A stretch of DNA of 45,916 nt from an uncultured Alphaproteobacteria bacterium (GTDB lineage: Bacteria > Pseudomonadota > Alphaproteobacteria > Micropepsales > Micropepsaceae). The stretch covers positions 1 through 45,916 of the forward strand of contig CADECX010000024.1 of the NCBI GenBank assembly GCA_902825865.1. Direction: 5' to 3'. Shown here piece by piece: positions 7,687 through 15,796 of the stretch. Below the pieces are notes generated by a model that worked only from the letters and a program-made list of their open reading frames with translations, was not told the DNA's origin and ran no database searches. The translations under genes and the position numbers were made by a program. Numbering within the stretch: the stretch's first letter is position 1; each line of letters begins with the position of its first letter.

Positions 7687-9030
7687 ATGGACGCGAGCGC
7701 CCCATCGCCGACAAGATTGCGTCATGTGCTGATTTCCGCCGGGCTCGGCTCGGCGCTGGAATGGTACGACTTCTTCATCTACGGCATGGCGTCGGCTCTG
7801 GTGTTCGGGCCGCTGTTTTTCCCGGCCTATGACGCGACCGTGGGCACGATGGCGTCTTTCGCCACCTTTGCGGTGGGATTTTTGGCGCGGCCGTTTGGCG
7901 GCTTGTTTTTCGGCCATTTCGGCGACCGCTGGGGGCGCAAACCCATGCTGGTGGCGACCTTGCTGCTGGTTGGCGGCAGCACCTTCCTGATCGGCCTGCT
8001 GCCGACCTATGACCAGGTCGGTGTCTGGGCGCCCGTCATGCTGCTGGGGCTAAGGCTGATGCAAGGCTTCGGCGCCGGGGCGGAATATGGCGGCGCGGTG
8101 GTGATGGCGGTGGAATTCGCGCCGCCCGGAAAACGCGGACTGTACGGCGCTTTTGCGCCCATGGGCACCCAGGTCGGCAGTGCGCTGGCGGCTGGGGCTT
8201 TCCTGCTGGTCGGGGCCATGCCGAAGGACGACATGTTGGCCTGGGGCTGGCGCGTTCCGTTTCTGGTTTCATTGCTGCTGCTGGGGCTTGGTGTCTATGT
8301 CCGCGCCAAGGTGAGCGAGACGCCGGTGTTCCAGGAAGCAAGTGCGCGGCAACCGCCGTTGAAATTGCCGGCCCTGGAAGCCGTCCGCCGCAGTCCGCGC
8401 AACTTTTTTGTCGTGGTGGGGGCGCGGCTGGCCGAAAACGCGCTGGGCTATCTCTATCCGGTTTTCGGTCTCAACTATCTGATCAACACGCTGCATGTGC
8501 CGCGCAATGTGGCGGTCATGGGCGTGATCGCGGGGAGTATCGCGCTGTGCGGCGGCCTGGTTTTCTTCGCCTGGCTGTCGGACCGGATCGGGCGGCGCCC
8601 AGTCTATATGTTCGGCGCGCTGTTCTCGGCGGCTTGCGCCTTTCCCTTTTTCCTGATGGTGGAAACCAGGGATCCTGTCTTGATCGTCTTGGCCTTCGTT
8701 ATTGAAATGGGCATCGGCAGCGCCGCCATGTTCGGGCCACAGGCGGTTTATTTCGCGGAATTGTTCGGGCCGCGGCTGCGCTATTCCGGCTTCGCCTTCG
8801 CCCGCGAACTGGGTTCGATCATTGCCGGCGGTCCGGCGCCGCTGATCGCATCCTCACTGGTGGCCGCCATGGCGGGCGCGCCTTGGGGCGTCTGCTGGTA
8901 TGTGATCGCGATTTCGCTGGTCACCGCTTTTGCGGTGTGGTGCGGGCCCGAAACCTACAAGAACGATATCCGCGCCGACGATGTCCAAGACCGCGAAGCC
9001 GGGGTTCCGCGGGCGCACGCACCGCTTTGA
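7687..9030 (+). CDS. MFS permease, metabolite:H+ symporter (MHS) type
   Basis: A 447-residue 12-helix transporter of the MHS family (ShiA/ProP/KgtP relatives). Hallmarks are GSALEWYDFFIYGMASALVF near the start, ATFAVGFLARPFGGLFFGHFGDRWGRKPML, RLMQGFGAGAEYGGAVV and a repeat SDRIGRRPVYMFG in the second half. Upstream GTG (7675) and GTG (7684) codons are in frame, but the ATG at 7687 is preceded by AGGTGGGG at good spacing. Substrates of this family are mono- and dicarboxylates, betaine or shikimate; the specific one is unknown. It follows the PhyH gene by 46 bases and is probably co-transcribed. Confidence 0.88.
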   Translation: MDASAPSPTRLRHVLISAGLGSALEWYDFFIYGMASALVFGPLFFPAYDATVGTMASFATFAVGFLARPFGGLFFGHFGDRWGRKPMLVATLLLVGGSTFLIGLLPTYDQVGVWAPVMLLGLRLMQGFGAGAEYGGAVVMAVEFAPPGKRGLYGAFAPMGTQVGSALAAGAFLLVGAMPKDDMLAWGWRVPFLVSLLLLGLGVYVRAKVSETPVFQEASARQPPLKLPALEAVRRSPRNFFVVVGARLAENALGYLYPVFGLNYLINTLHVPRNVAVMGVIAGSIALCGGLVFFAWLSDRIGRRPVYMFGALFSAACAFPFFLMVETRDPVLIVLAFVIEMGIGSAAMFGPQAVYFAELFGPRLRYSGFAFARELGSIIAGGPAPLIASSLVAAMAGAPWGVCWYVIAISLVTAFAVWCGPETYKNDIRADDVQDREAGVPRAHAPL

Positions 9031-9193
9031 CGCGGCACGCCGCCGCCGCGGTCTGAAATATTTACCAATCGCTAACCATGGAAAGGGCTGCAAAGCCGGC
9101 GTGATGCCCGGCCACCCCTGTCATTCCGGCCATTTCCGCTAACATTTTTTTGTCGATTTCTTGTCAGTGTGGGGCGTGAAAACAGGTTCAGTA

Positions 9194-10900
9194 ATGCAGT
9201 CCCCGCGGGAGAATGTTGCGTATCAGCTTGGGCGCTTTATTGCGCTGACGCTTCTGTTCGGCTTGCTGAACTATACCGGGACGGCGCTGTATTTCACCGC
9301 CGATGGCATCACCACCGTCAAGCCGTTCAGTGGCGTCGCCTTGGCGCTGCTCTTGATCAATGGCCGCAGCTGGCTCTGGCCGGTGCTGATTTCCGGCACT
9401 CTCGGCGCCGCAATCGCCAAGACGGCATTTTACGTCGAACCCGCCGTCATTACGATTCCGCTGATCACCACGGGCGCCTTGTTCCTGGTCTATCATTTTT
9501 GCCAGAAGTGGATCGGCGAGAAGATCGATTTCCGCGCCTGGAAGCAGCTGGTGCTTTTTATCGCGATCGCCGCCGCCGTCAGTGTCCTGTCCTCGCTTCC
9601 CTATGCTCTTGGGGCGAGGCTGTGGAACGGGCACCAGATTCTGAGCAACCTCCAGGCCTGGTTCGTTCCCACCACCCTGTCATATGTGATCTTCACGCCG
9701 GTGATCGTGCTTTTGGCCACGGCGGAAAAGGGCGTTTTCAGCCGCAATTGGCAGCGCCATCTCGCCGCCCAGTGCCTGTTGATCTTGACCTTGGTGCTCA
9801 ATATCGCTCCGGTGGGCCTGCCCTTGATGTTCATGGTGCCTTTGGCGCTTTTGCTGGTGACCATGGCCTGCGAGATCGAAGGCGCGGCGCTGGGCCTGGT
9901 GGTGATCCAGCTTGTCCTGACGGCCGCCACCATCTCCGGCCATGCTCCGCGCGCGGTGAGCGAGTTTCCCTTGGGCCACCAGCTGTATTTCATGCAGGGC
10001 TTCATCGCCATCCTGATCACGGTGATGCTGCCGGCGGCGGCGGCCATCACCGAGCGCATCTCACTGCGCGGCGGCATGCAGGCCGCGCTTCTGCGCGAGG
10101 AAAAAGTCAACCGCGCCTTGCGCGTCAGCGAGCAGCGCGCCCTGGAAATGGCGCAACAGGCGCAAAGCGCCAACAAGGCCAAGTCGGAATTTCTCGCCAG
10201 CATGAGCCACGAATTGCGCACGCCTTTGAACGCTATTCTCGGTTTCTCGGAAATTCTCAAAGCCCAGCTCTATGGTCCGTTGGGCAACGCCAAATATGTC
10301 GAATATGCCGAGGATGTGCATAAGAGCGGCGCCCATCTGCTCGATCTGATCAACGACGTGCTGGATCTTTCCAAGATCGATGCCGGCAAGATGGACCTGC
10401 GCGAAAGTGTTTTTCCGATTCACGATTTGGTCAATGACGCGGTCACCTTGCTGCGCGACAAGGCCAAGGACCATGTCGGGCTCCAGGTACATCTGGAAGG
10501 ACGGGTCGAGGTCAAGGCCGACAAGCGTTTGACCATGCAGATACTGATCAATCTGCTCAGCAATGCCGTCAAGTTCACGCCCGAGGGGGGCATGATAACG
10601 GTGGGGGCGCGTGATGTGCCCGGCCAGGGGCTGGAGATTTTTGTCGCCGATACAGGCATCGGCATGAACGAGACCCAGCTCAAAAAGGCTTTCTCGCCTT
10701 ACGGTCAGATCGATTCCAAAATCTCGCGGGAACATCAGGGCACCGGTCTCGGTCTGCCCATTTCCCAAGCCTTGGCCCGGTTGCAGGGCGGCGACCTGAC
10801 CGCCGAAAGCAAACCCGACCAGGGTACGCGCATGACCCTGACTTTGCCGGAAACTCGCGTCGTCAGGCGGGCCGAAAAGAGTTTGGCGGTCGCGGTATAA
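9194..10900 (+). CDS. MASE1-domain sensor histidine kinase
   Basis: The N-terminal half is a multi-helix MASE1 sensor domain (YTGTALYFTADGITTVKPFSGVALALLL, LYFMQGFIAILITVMLPAAAA), about eight membrane segments. HisKA follows with phospho-His in SMSHELRTPLNAILGFSEIL (His codon at 10208), then HATPase_c with NLLSNAVKF, DTGIGMN and GTGLGLPIS. The HisKA text is very close to the PleC/DivJ subfamily of alphaproteobacteria. TTG 9161 and GTG 9167 are in-frame alternatives; I use ATG 9194. There is no receiver domain and no response regulator alongside, so partner and output are unknown. It ends six bases from the convergent gene. Confidence 0.87.
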   Translation: MQSPRENVAYQLGRFIALTLLFGLLNYTGTALYFTADGITTVKPFSGVALALLLINGRSWLWPVLISGTLGAAIAKTAFYVEPAVITIPLITTGALFLVYHFCQKWIGEKIDFRAWKQLVLFIAIAAAVSVLSSLPYALGARLWNGHQILSNLQAWFVPTTLSYVIFTPVIVLLATAEKGVFSRNWQRHLAAQCLLILTLVLNIAPVGLPLMFMVPLALLLVTMACEIEGAALGLVVIQLVLTAATISGHAPRAVSEFPLGHQLYFMQGFIAILITVMLPAAAAITERISLRGGMQAALLREEKVNRALRVSEQRALEMAQQAQSANKAKSEFLASMSHELRTPLNAILGFSEILKAQLYGPLGNAKYVEYAEDVHKSGAHLLDLINDVLDLSKIDAGKMDLRESVFPIHDLVNDAVTLLRDKAKDHVGLQVHLEGRVEVKADKRLTMQILINLLSNAVKFTPEGGMITVGARDVPGQGLEIFVADTGIGMNETQLKKAFSPYGQIDSKISREHQGTGLGLPISQALARLQGGDLTAESKPDQGTRMTLTLPETRVVRRAEKSLAVAV

Positions 10901-10906
10901 TCCCGC

Positions 10907-11470
10907 CTATTTCAAGCGCTCGACCTTGTAGCTGCGCGGACTATCGTCGGTGCGCAAGCCGAAGCTTCCGAAAGTGCCCTTGGTGATCGTCACCGTATAG
11001 GCGGAAGGCTTTTTCAGCCATGTCGCCTTGCCGCCCAGAATATCGGTTTGACGCCATTCCTGCCCGTTCGCCAAGGCAACGACAAAGGCGCCGCTTGGCT
11101 CAAAGCGATAAGACGACATGCGCGCGACTGCCAGCGGCGGATCGGTCCCCAGCACGCGGGACCAAAAGCCGGGTTTTTCGTTGCTGCGCGGTACGGACTG
11201 CGTTTGGGAAGGGTTCAACGCCAGCTGCTGCGGCAGGGCGGTACCTGCCGCCGGCACAAGCCGCTGCTGGAATTCCGGCGCGGGCGTAAGCCCCAGCTGG
11301 GCGCGCATCGGCTGGTTGGCGCCATAGACGCAATCCAACCAAACCCGGTCGTCGTTGATCACGCCACAGCGCTGGATACCGGCCAGCACATCGCTGCGCG
11401 CGTCCGCCCAGGCCTGGGATGCGGCGGTGCAACCAAGTGCTGTCACCAAAATGGTCCTGCCGATAAGCAT
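10907..11470 (-). CDS. secreted protein of unknown function
   Basis: A 187-residue exported protein. The signal peptide runs to about residue 22 (ALGCTAASQAWA). The mature part has Cys35 and Cys47 (IQRCGVINDDRVWLDCVYGANQP), a proline/glutamine-rich linker (about 65-100), and a C-terminal small beta domain with GAFVVALANGQEWRQTD and WLKKPSAYTVTITKGTFGSFGL. The NGQ-WRQ pattern recurs in uncharacterised alphaproteobacterial proteins. The ATG is preceded by GGGGGAA. It is divergent from the SMP-30 gene and convergent with the MASE1 kinase. I do not recognise a function. Confidence 0.75.
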   Translation of the reverse strand: MLIGRTILVTALGCTAASQAWADARSDVLAGIQRCGVINDDRVWLDCVYGANQPMRAQLGLTPAPEFQQRLVPAAGTALPQQLALNPSQTQSVPRSNEKPGFWSRVLGTDPPLAVARMSSYRFEPSGAFVVALANGQEWRQTDILGGKATWLKKPSAYTVTITKGTFGSFGLRTDDSPRSYKVERLK

Positions 11471-11569
11471 TGTACGTTCCCCCGAGTGCGGCGTCCGCTC
11501 CGGGCTTGAGTTTGCGGGCGCAGTGGGGGCAAATCAATGGCCAGGATGGCGGGTTAACTGGGGAAGGCC

Positions 11570-12727
11570 ATGGGAAGGGTGAAACATTTGATCGATCGGC
11601 GTCAGGCGCTGGCACTGTCGGCGGGTGCGATGCTGCTGCCTGCACGCGCCGCAGATGCGCAAACCAAGGCGCAGACCGCCGTTCCGCCCAGCGTGATCAC
11701 CATGCCGCCGCGGCAATGGGGGGCGGATGCGCCGCCGAATGTCTTCCCGGACCCGGATGTGTTGGCGCTGGACGACAGCTTCAATCGCCTGATCGTCCGC
11801 TATTCGCCGATCAAGCGATTGGGAACCGGCTATTTGTGGGCCGAGGGGCCCGCCTGGTCGGGTGAGGGGCACTATCTGCTGTTCAGCGACGTGCAGGCCG
11901 ATACGCAGTATCGCTACATTTGGGGAACCGACATCGTCATCCCGTTCCGCAAGCCGTCCTTCAACAGCAACGGCAATTGTTTTGACTTCCAGGGCCGCCA
12001 GCTTTCCTGCCAGCATTTTTTCCGCCGCGTCGTGCGCTGGGAACTGGACGGTTCGATGACAGTGCTTGCCGACAAGTTCGAGGGCAAGACACTCAACGCG
12101 CCGAACGACATCGCGGCCCATCCCGATGGCAGCATCTGGTTCACCGATCCCGGCGCGGGCGCGGGCCTTGCCGAAGGCCATCCCGATGAACCCGGCGGTC
12201 CGCAAAATCCCACCGGCCTTTACGATCCCAGGCTGGGAGATTCGGGCGCGGGCCTGGGCACCGCGTTGCGCCGCGAACTGCCCACCAATGTCTATCGCTT
12301 GGATCCCAGCGGCAGGCTGGACATGGTGGTGCCGGGAGAGCGCTTGCGACCAAACGGCATCTGTTTTTCGCCGGACTATAAGCGCGTCTATATCGTCAGC
12401 AGCGGCATTCATACCGGCGAGGTCGTGGGCGGCAAGATAACGAACCTGCGCAAATTCACCGACTGCGTGATTGATGGCATCTATTGCCATACCGACGGCA
12501 TCCGGGCGGACCGGGCGGGAAATATTTGGGCCAGTTCCAATTGTGTTTTGGGTTATGCCGGCGTGACCGTGTGGAATCCGGACGGCAAGGCGATCGGGCG
12601 CATCCGGCTGCCGGAAGGGGCCGCCAATGTCTGTTTCGGCGGGCCCAAGCGCGACCATCTTTTCATGACGGCCTCGCAGTCGCTCTATATGCTCAAGGTC
12701 AATATTCAAGGCGCCGCGCCCGGCTGA
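11570..12727 (+). CDS. exported SMP-30/gluconolactonase-like six-bladed propeller
   Basis: A 385-residue protein with a likely Tat signal (DRRQALALSAGAMLLPARAADA). The body matches SMP-30/gluconolactonase/LRE: metal ligand Glu in WAEGPAW, NAPNDIAAHPDGSIWFTDPG, PNGICFSPDYKRVYIV and Asp in DGIRADRAGNIWASS. Family enzymes hydrolyse sugar lactones with a divalent metal. An insertion at about residues 105-150 (rich in Arg, Cys and Phe) is longer than in the minimal enzyme. The first gene of a plus-strand run with an NHL propeller and a cytochrome c, so periplasmic sugar or alcohol oxidation followed by lactone opening is plausible but unproven. Confidence 0.85.
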   Translation: MGRVKHLIDRRQALALSAGAMLLPARAADAQTKAQTAVPPSVITMPPRQWGADAPPNVFPDPDVLALDDSFNRLIVRYSPIKRLGTGYLWAEGPAWSGEGHYLLFSDVQADTQYRYIWGTDIVIPFRKPSFNSNGNCFDFQGRQLSCQHFFRRVVRWELDGSMTVLADKFEGKTLNAPNDIAAHPDGSIWFTDPGAGAGLAEGHPDEPGGPQNPTGLYDPRLGDSGAGLGTALRRELPTNVYRLDPSGRLDMVVPGERLRPNGICFSPDYKRVYIVSSGIHTGEVVGGKITNLRKFTDCVIDGIYCHTDGIRADRAGNIWASSNCVLGYAGVTVWNPDGKAIGRIRLPEGAANVCFGGPKRDHLFMTASQSLYMLKVNIQGAAPG

Positions 12728-12735
12728 ACCGGGCG
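12717..12735 (+). other. intercistronic hairpin over the stop codon
   Basis: The stem CGCCCGG/CCGGGCG with loop CTGAA straddles the TGA of the SMP-30 gene. No T-tract follows, so it is not a standard intrinsic terminator. It may instead tune transcript stability between the two propeller genes. Confidence 0.35.
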
Positions 12736-12770
12736 GCCAGAATCAAGTAAATTTATTCCGGGGGACCGCA

Positions 12771-13892
12771 ATGAAAAAACAAATCGCGATAAGCCTGCTG
12801 GTCCTGGTTTGCGCAGCGGGTTGGTGCGGAGCGCAAGCGCAAACCCGGCCCGTCTTCAAGGTCGATCCCTTTTGGCCCAAGCAGATGCCGCACGGTTACG
12901 TGTTCGGCGCCAGCGGCGGGGTGGCGGTGGATTCCAAGGACCATGTCTGGATCTACACCCGCCCGACCTCGCAGAGGATGACCTTCAGCAATCCGCCCAA
13001 CGCGACCAGCGGCCAGGCCGCGCCCTCGGTGGTCGAGATCGCTCCGGACGGCACATTCGTCCAGGGCTGGGGCGGACGGCTGGCGATGAGCGAGGAGGAA
13101 CGCACCCAGTTCGACTGGCCAGTGCAGGAACACGGCATCGCGGTCGACAACAAAGGCAATGTCTGGGTGTGCGGCAATGGCCGTGACGCCAGAAGAGGGT
13201 TGGATGACGACCAGTGCATCAAATTCACCAACAACGGCAAATTCATCATGCAGATCGGCAAATCCGGCAAAAGCAAGGGCAGCCTGGACACCGAAAATCT
13301 CAATCATCCCTCGCAGCCGGTTTATTGGGCGCGGGACAATGAGCTGATCGTCTCGGACGGCTATGTCAATCGCCGCGTCTATGTCGCCGATGCGGATACC
13401 GGAAAGTTCAAGCGCATGTGGGGGGCCTATGGCAACAAGCCCGACGACAGCGCGCCGCGCGACCGCAAATACGATCCGGTGCCGCAACAGTTCAATCTTT
13501 TGCACGGCATGACGGTGGCGCGCGACGGCACCATCTATGTCGCCGACCGCAATGCCAACCGGGTCCAGGCCTTCACCTTGGAGGGCAAATTCCTCAAGGA
13601 AGCCTGGGTGGCGCCGGGAACGCCGCATCATGATTTCGGCACATCCTTCGGGGTGGCGCTGTCCGGCGACAAGGATCAGCGATTTCTCTATGTCGCCGAC
13701 GGGCACAATGTCCGCGTGCGCGTGCTGGACCGCCAAAGCTTGAAGGAAGTCTCCACCTTCGGCGCTCCGGGCCCCTATCCGGGCCAGTTCACCAACATCC
13801 ATGTCATTGCCAGCGATTCCAAGGGCAATGTCTATGTCGGGGACGGCGGCGGACGGTTCCAGAAATTTGTCTATCAGGGCGTGGCGCAGTAG
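12771..13892 (+). CDS. exported NHL-repeat beta-propeller protein
   Basis: A 373-residue secreted protein with signal peptide ISLLVLVCAAGWCGAQAQT and six NHL-type blades: GGVAVDSKDHVWIYTRP, HGIAVDNKGNVWVCGNG, ELIVSDGYVNRRVYVAD, HGMTVARDGTIYVADRNANRVQAF, FLYVADGHNVRVRVLD and HVIASDSKGNVYVGDGGGRFQKF. Similar to the propeller half of peptidylglycine alpha-amidating lyases, but I cannot confirm the lyase active site. The ATG follows CGGGGGACC. It lies 43 bases after the SMP-30 gene and 12 before the cytochrome gene, which suggests one transcript and a shared periplasmic role. Confidence 0.83.
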   Translation: MKKQIAISLLVLVCAAGWCGAQAQTRPVFKVDPFWPKQMPHGYVFGASGGVAVDSKDHVWIYTRPTSQRMTFSNPPNATSGQAAPSVVEIAPDGTFVQGWGGRLAMSEEERTQFDWPVQEHGIAVDNKGNVWVCGNGRDARRGLDDDQCIKFTNNGKFIMQIGKSGKSKGSLDTENLNHPSQPVYWARDNELIVSDGYVNRRVYVADADTGKFKRMWGAYGNKPDDSAPRDRKYDPVPQQFNLLHGMTVARDGTIYVADRNANRVQAFTLEGKFLKEAWVAPGTPHHDFGTSFGVALSGDKDQRFLYVADGHNVRVRVLDRQSLKEVSTFGAPGPYPGQFTNIHVIASDSKGNVYVGDGGGRFQKFVYQGVAQ

Positions 13893-13904
13893 ATTTCAGC
13901 CGGC

Positions 13905-14366
13905 ATGATCGGTTTCGCGCGCAAATTCGGATTTGGAGCAGCTCTGACCGCCCTGTTCGCCGTTCAAGCGACGGCGCAGACGGAACTCGCCACCGGGCCA
14001 TTCACGGCGGCTCAAAGCGCGGCGGGCCGCAAGGCCTACATGACCTATTGCGCCGCTTGTCACCAGGCAAACCTGTCGGGGAAGGGTGACGCCTATGCGT
14101 TGGCGGGCCGTCAGTTCATGGCCGGTTGGGTGAACCAGAGCAGTCAGAACCTTTACAATAAAATTCGATCTTCCATGCCGACCGGCGCCCCGGGCAGCCT
14201 GGAGGATGAGACGTATGCCAATCTCACCGCCTTCGTTCTGCATGCCAATGGCGCCAAGCCGGGACCGACGCTTTTTCTGAGGGCGCCGCCGTTGCGCATC
14301 GGCTTGATTGCCAATGGCATCGCTCCGGGCGATCTGGACCTCAGTGTGGCTCCGACTGCGCCATGA
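13905..14366 (+). CDS. periplasmic c-type cytochrome
   Basis: A 153-residue protein with a signal peptide ending about ATAQT and one haem c site, C49-AAC52-H53 (MTYCAACHQANLSGKG). The likely distal ligand is Met91 in IRSSMPTGAPGSL, and the C-terminal helix is ETYANLTAFVLHANG. This is the layout of class I cytochrome c domains that accept electrons from periplasmic dehydrogenases. The two preceding genes encode exported propellers, so it may take electrons from an oxidase partner in the same system; no PQQ-type dehydrogenase is in the window. It ends five bases before the next ATG. Confidence 0.87.
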   Translation: MIGFARKFGFGAALTALFAVQATAQTELATGPFTAAQSAAGRKAYMTYCAACHQANLSGKGDAYALAGRQFMAGWVNQSSQNLYNKIRSSMPTGAPGSLEDETYANLTAFVLHANGAKPGPTLFLRAPPLRIGLIANGIAPGDLDLSVAPTAP

Positions 14367-14370
14367 CGTG

Positions 14371-15321
14371 ATGAAGACCCTGACCTGGCTGTTCTGGGCC
14401 GTGGGATTTCTGCTGCTTCTTTTTCTTTTCCTGCGGTTGGACCCGGCTGTGGTTTGGGAATCGTTCGGGCGTGCGGGCTGGAGCGGTTTCGGCCTGGTGC
14501 TGGCAGCCGGATTGGTTCTCACCGCCTGCCTGGCGAGCGGACTGTATCCGCTTCTGTCCGGCGAGGCCTCGTTCAAGCTCACCTTCGCCGCCCGGCAGGT
14601 GCGGGACTCCGCTGGCGACATTCTTCCTTTTACTCAGATTGGCGGGATGGCGCTGGGCATGCGGGTTCTGGTGCTGGGCGGCATCGCCCCGTCGCGCGCC
14701 ATTGCCGCCGGAGTGGTGGATGTGACCACCGAAATGATCGCGCAGGGACTTTTCATTTTCATCGGCATTGCGCTTGCCGCGCCCGCGATTGCCGCGGATC
14801 CCAGACTGGGCCCCTATCTGGGCTGGCTGGAAGCTTTTGCGCTGTTGTTTGCCGTGGCGCTGATCGGCTTTGCGCTTCTGCAGCTCGGCGGCAGCCATCT
14901 TGCGGAAAAATACCTTCGTCCGCGCAGCATCGGCGCCAGTGCGGCCGCCTTCCGAGACGCCCTCCATCATCTTTACCGGCAGCGCATGCGTGTTGCATTT
15001 TCCGTGACGCTTCATCTTCTGGGATGGTTTGCCAGCGGTTTGTGGCTTTGGGTGGTGTTTCGGGCACTGGGCGTAGAGCTGTCTCTCATCTCCGCCATTG
15101 CCATCCAGAGCCTGTTGGAAGGTTTGCGCAGCGCCATGGTCTTTATTCCCGCCGCGATCGGCATTCAGGAGGCCGGCTATGCCGCCCTGGTGCCGCTATT
15201 CGGTCTGGCGCCGGAAACCGGTCTCGCGATTTCGATTCTGCGCCGCGCCCGCGACATCGCCATCGGCGTACCGGTGCTGCTGATCTGGCATTTGGTGGAA
15301 GTCCGCCGGGCTCGCCGCTAA
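14371..15321 (+). CDS. HpnL-like / lysylphosphatidylglycerol-synthase-type membrane protein
   Basis: A 316-residue polytopic inner-membrane protein of the LPG-synthase transmembrane superfamily. Its length and sequences such as FAARQVRDSAGDILPFTQIGGMALGMRVL, LLEGLRSAMVFIPAAIGIQEAGY and LRRARDIAIGVPVLLIWHLVE match the HpnL family linked to hopanoid biosynthesis and transport. It has no cytoplasmic aminoacyl-transferase domain. The frame opens at 14308 within the cytochrome gene; the ATG at 14371 begins a clean first membrane helix. No other hopanoid genes are visible, so the hopanoid link is from family knowledge only. Confidence 0.8.
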   Translation: MKTLTWLFWAVGFLLLLFLFLRLDPAVVWESFGRAGWSGFGLVLAAGLVLTACLASGLYPLLSGEASFKLTFAARQVRDSAGDILPFTQIGGMALGMRVLVLGGIAPSRAIAAGVVDVTTEMIAQGLFIFIGIALAAPAIAADPRLGPYLGWLEAFALLFAVALIGFALLQLGGSHLAEKYLRPRSIGASAAAFRDALHHLYRQRMRVAFSVTLHLLGWFASGLWLWVVFRALGVELSLISAIAIQSLLEGLRSAMVFIPAAIGIQEAGYAALVPLFGLAPETGLAISILRRARDIAIGVPVLLIWHLVEVRRARR

Positions 15322-15375
15322 TGCATTGCGGCCCAGCCGTCCTGACAGTATATGGGGCATAGAGGAAAAACGATC

Positions 15376-15795
15376 ATGGCGCTGCCGAAACCCAATGTAA
15401 CGCTCAAGGCCGGCAACGTCTTTGAGACTATCGTCAGCGGCCTGGTGATCCTGGTCGCGGTCTGGTTCGTCTTCTTTATCGTGACGCGGACCGGCACCGG
15501 CCATTTGGGGAGCTATGACCTGCAGGTGCGGCTGGCGGATGCCGGGGGCGTCAAAGTCGGCGGCGATGTGCGGCTTGGCGGCACCAAGATCGGCTCGGTC
15601 TTGAGCCTGGACCTCGACCCCAAGGACTATAGCGCGCTGCTGCGCGTGCGGGTGCGCGACGATCTTTCCCTGCCCGTGGATTCCACGGCGAGTGTTTCCG
15701 GCGCGGTTCTGGGCGAGCAGTTTGTTTCCATCAGTCCCGGCCGCGCCGAAAAATCGGTGCAGCCCGGGGGCGAATTGGGCATGCGCGCGCAGTGA
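15376..15795 (+). CDS. mlaD: MlaD-type MCE protein, outer-membrane lipid asymmetry
   Basis: A 139-residue protein with one N-terminal membrane anchor (TIVSGLVILVAVWFVFFIV) and one MCE domain (YDLQVRLADAGGVKVGGDVRLGGTKIGSVLSLDLD, VDSTASVSGAVLGEQFVSISPG). This is the MlaD architecture, which forms a hexameric periplasmic ring carrying phospholipid between membranes. AGAGG precedes the ATG at 15376. The usual mlaF, mlaE and mlaC genes are not in the window, so it would have to work with components encoded elsewhere. It lies next to the HpnL-like gene, another lipid-transport candidate, and ends one base from the convergent sulfotransferase. Confidence 0.85.
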   Translation: MALPKPNVTLKAGNVFETIVSGLVILVAVWFVFFIVTRTGTGHLGSYDLQVRLADAGGVKVGGDVRLGGTKIGSVLSLDLDPKDYSALLRVRVRDDLSLPVDSTASVSGAVLGEQFVSISPGRAEKSVQPGGELGMRAQ

Positions 15796-15796
15796 T

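Noticed and set aside
12717..12735. Hairpin as an intrinsic terminator after the SMP-30 gene
   Set aside because: No run of T follows the stem and the next gene begins 36 bases later.
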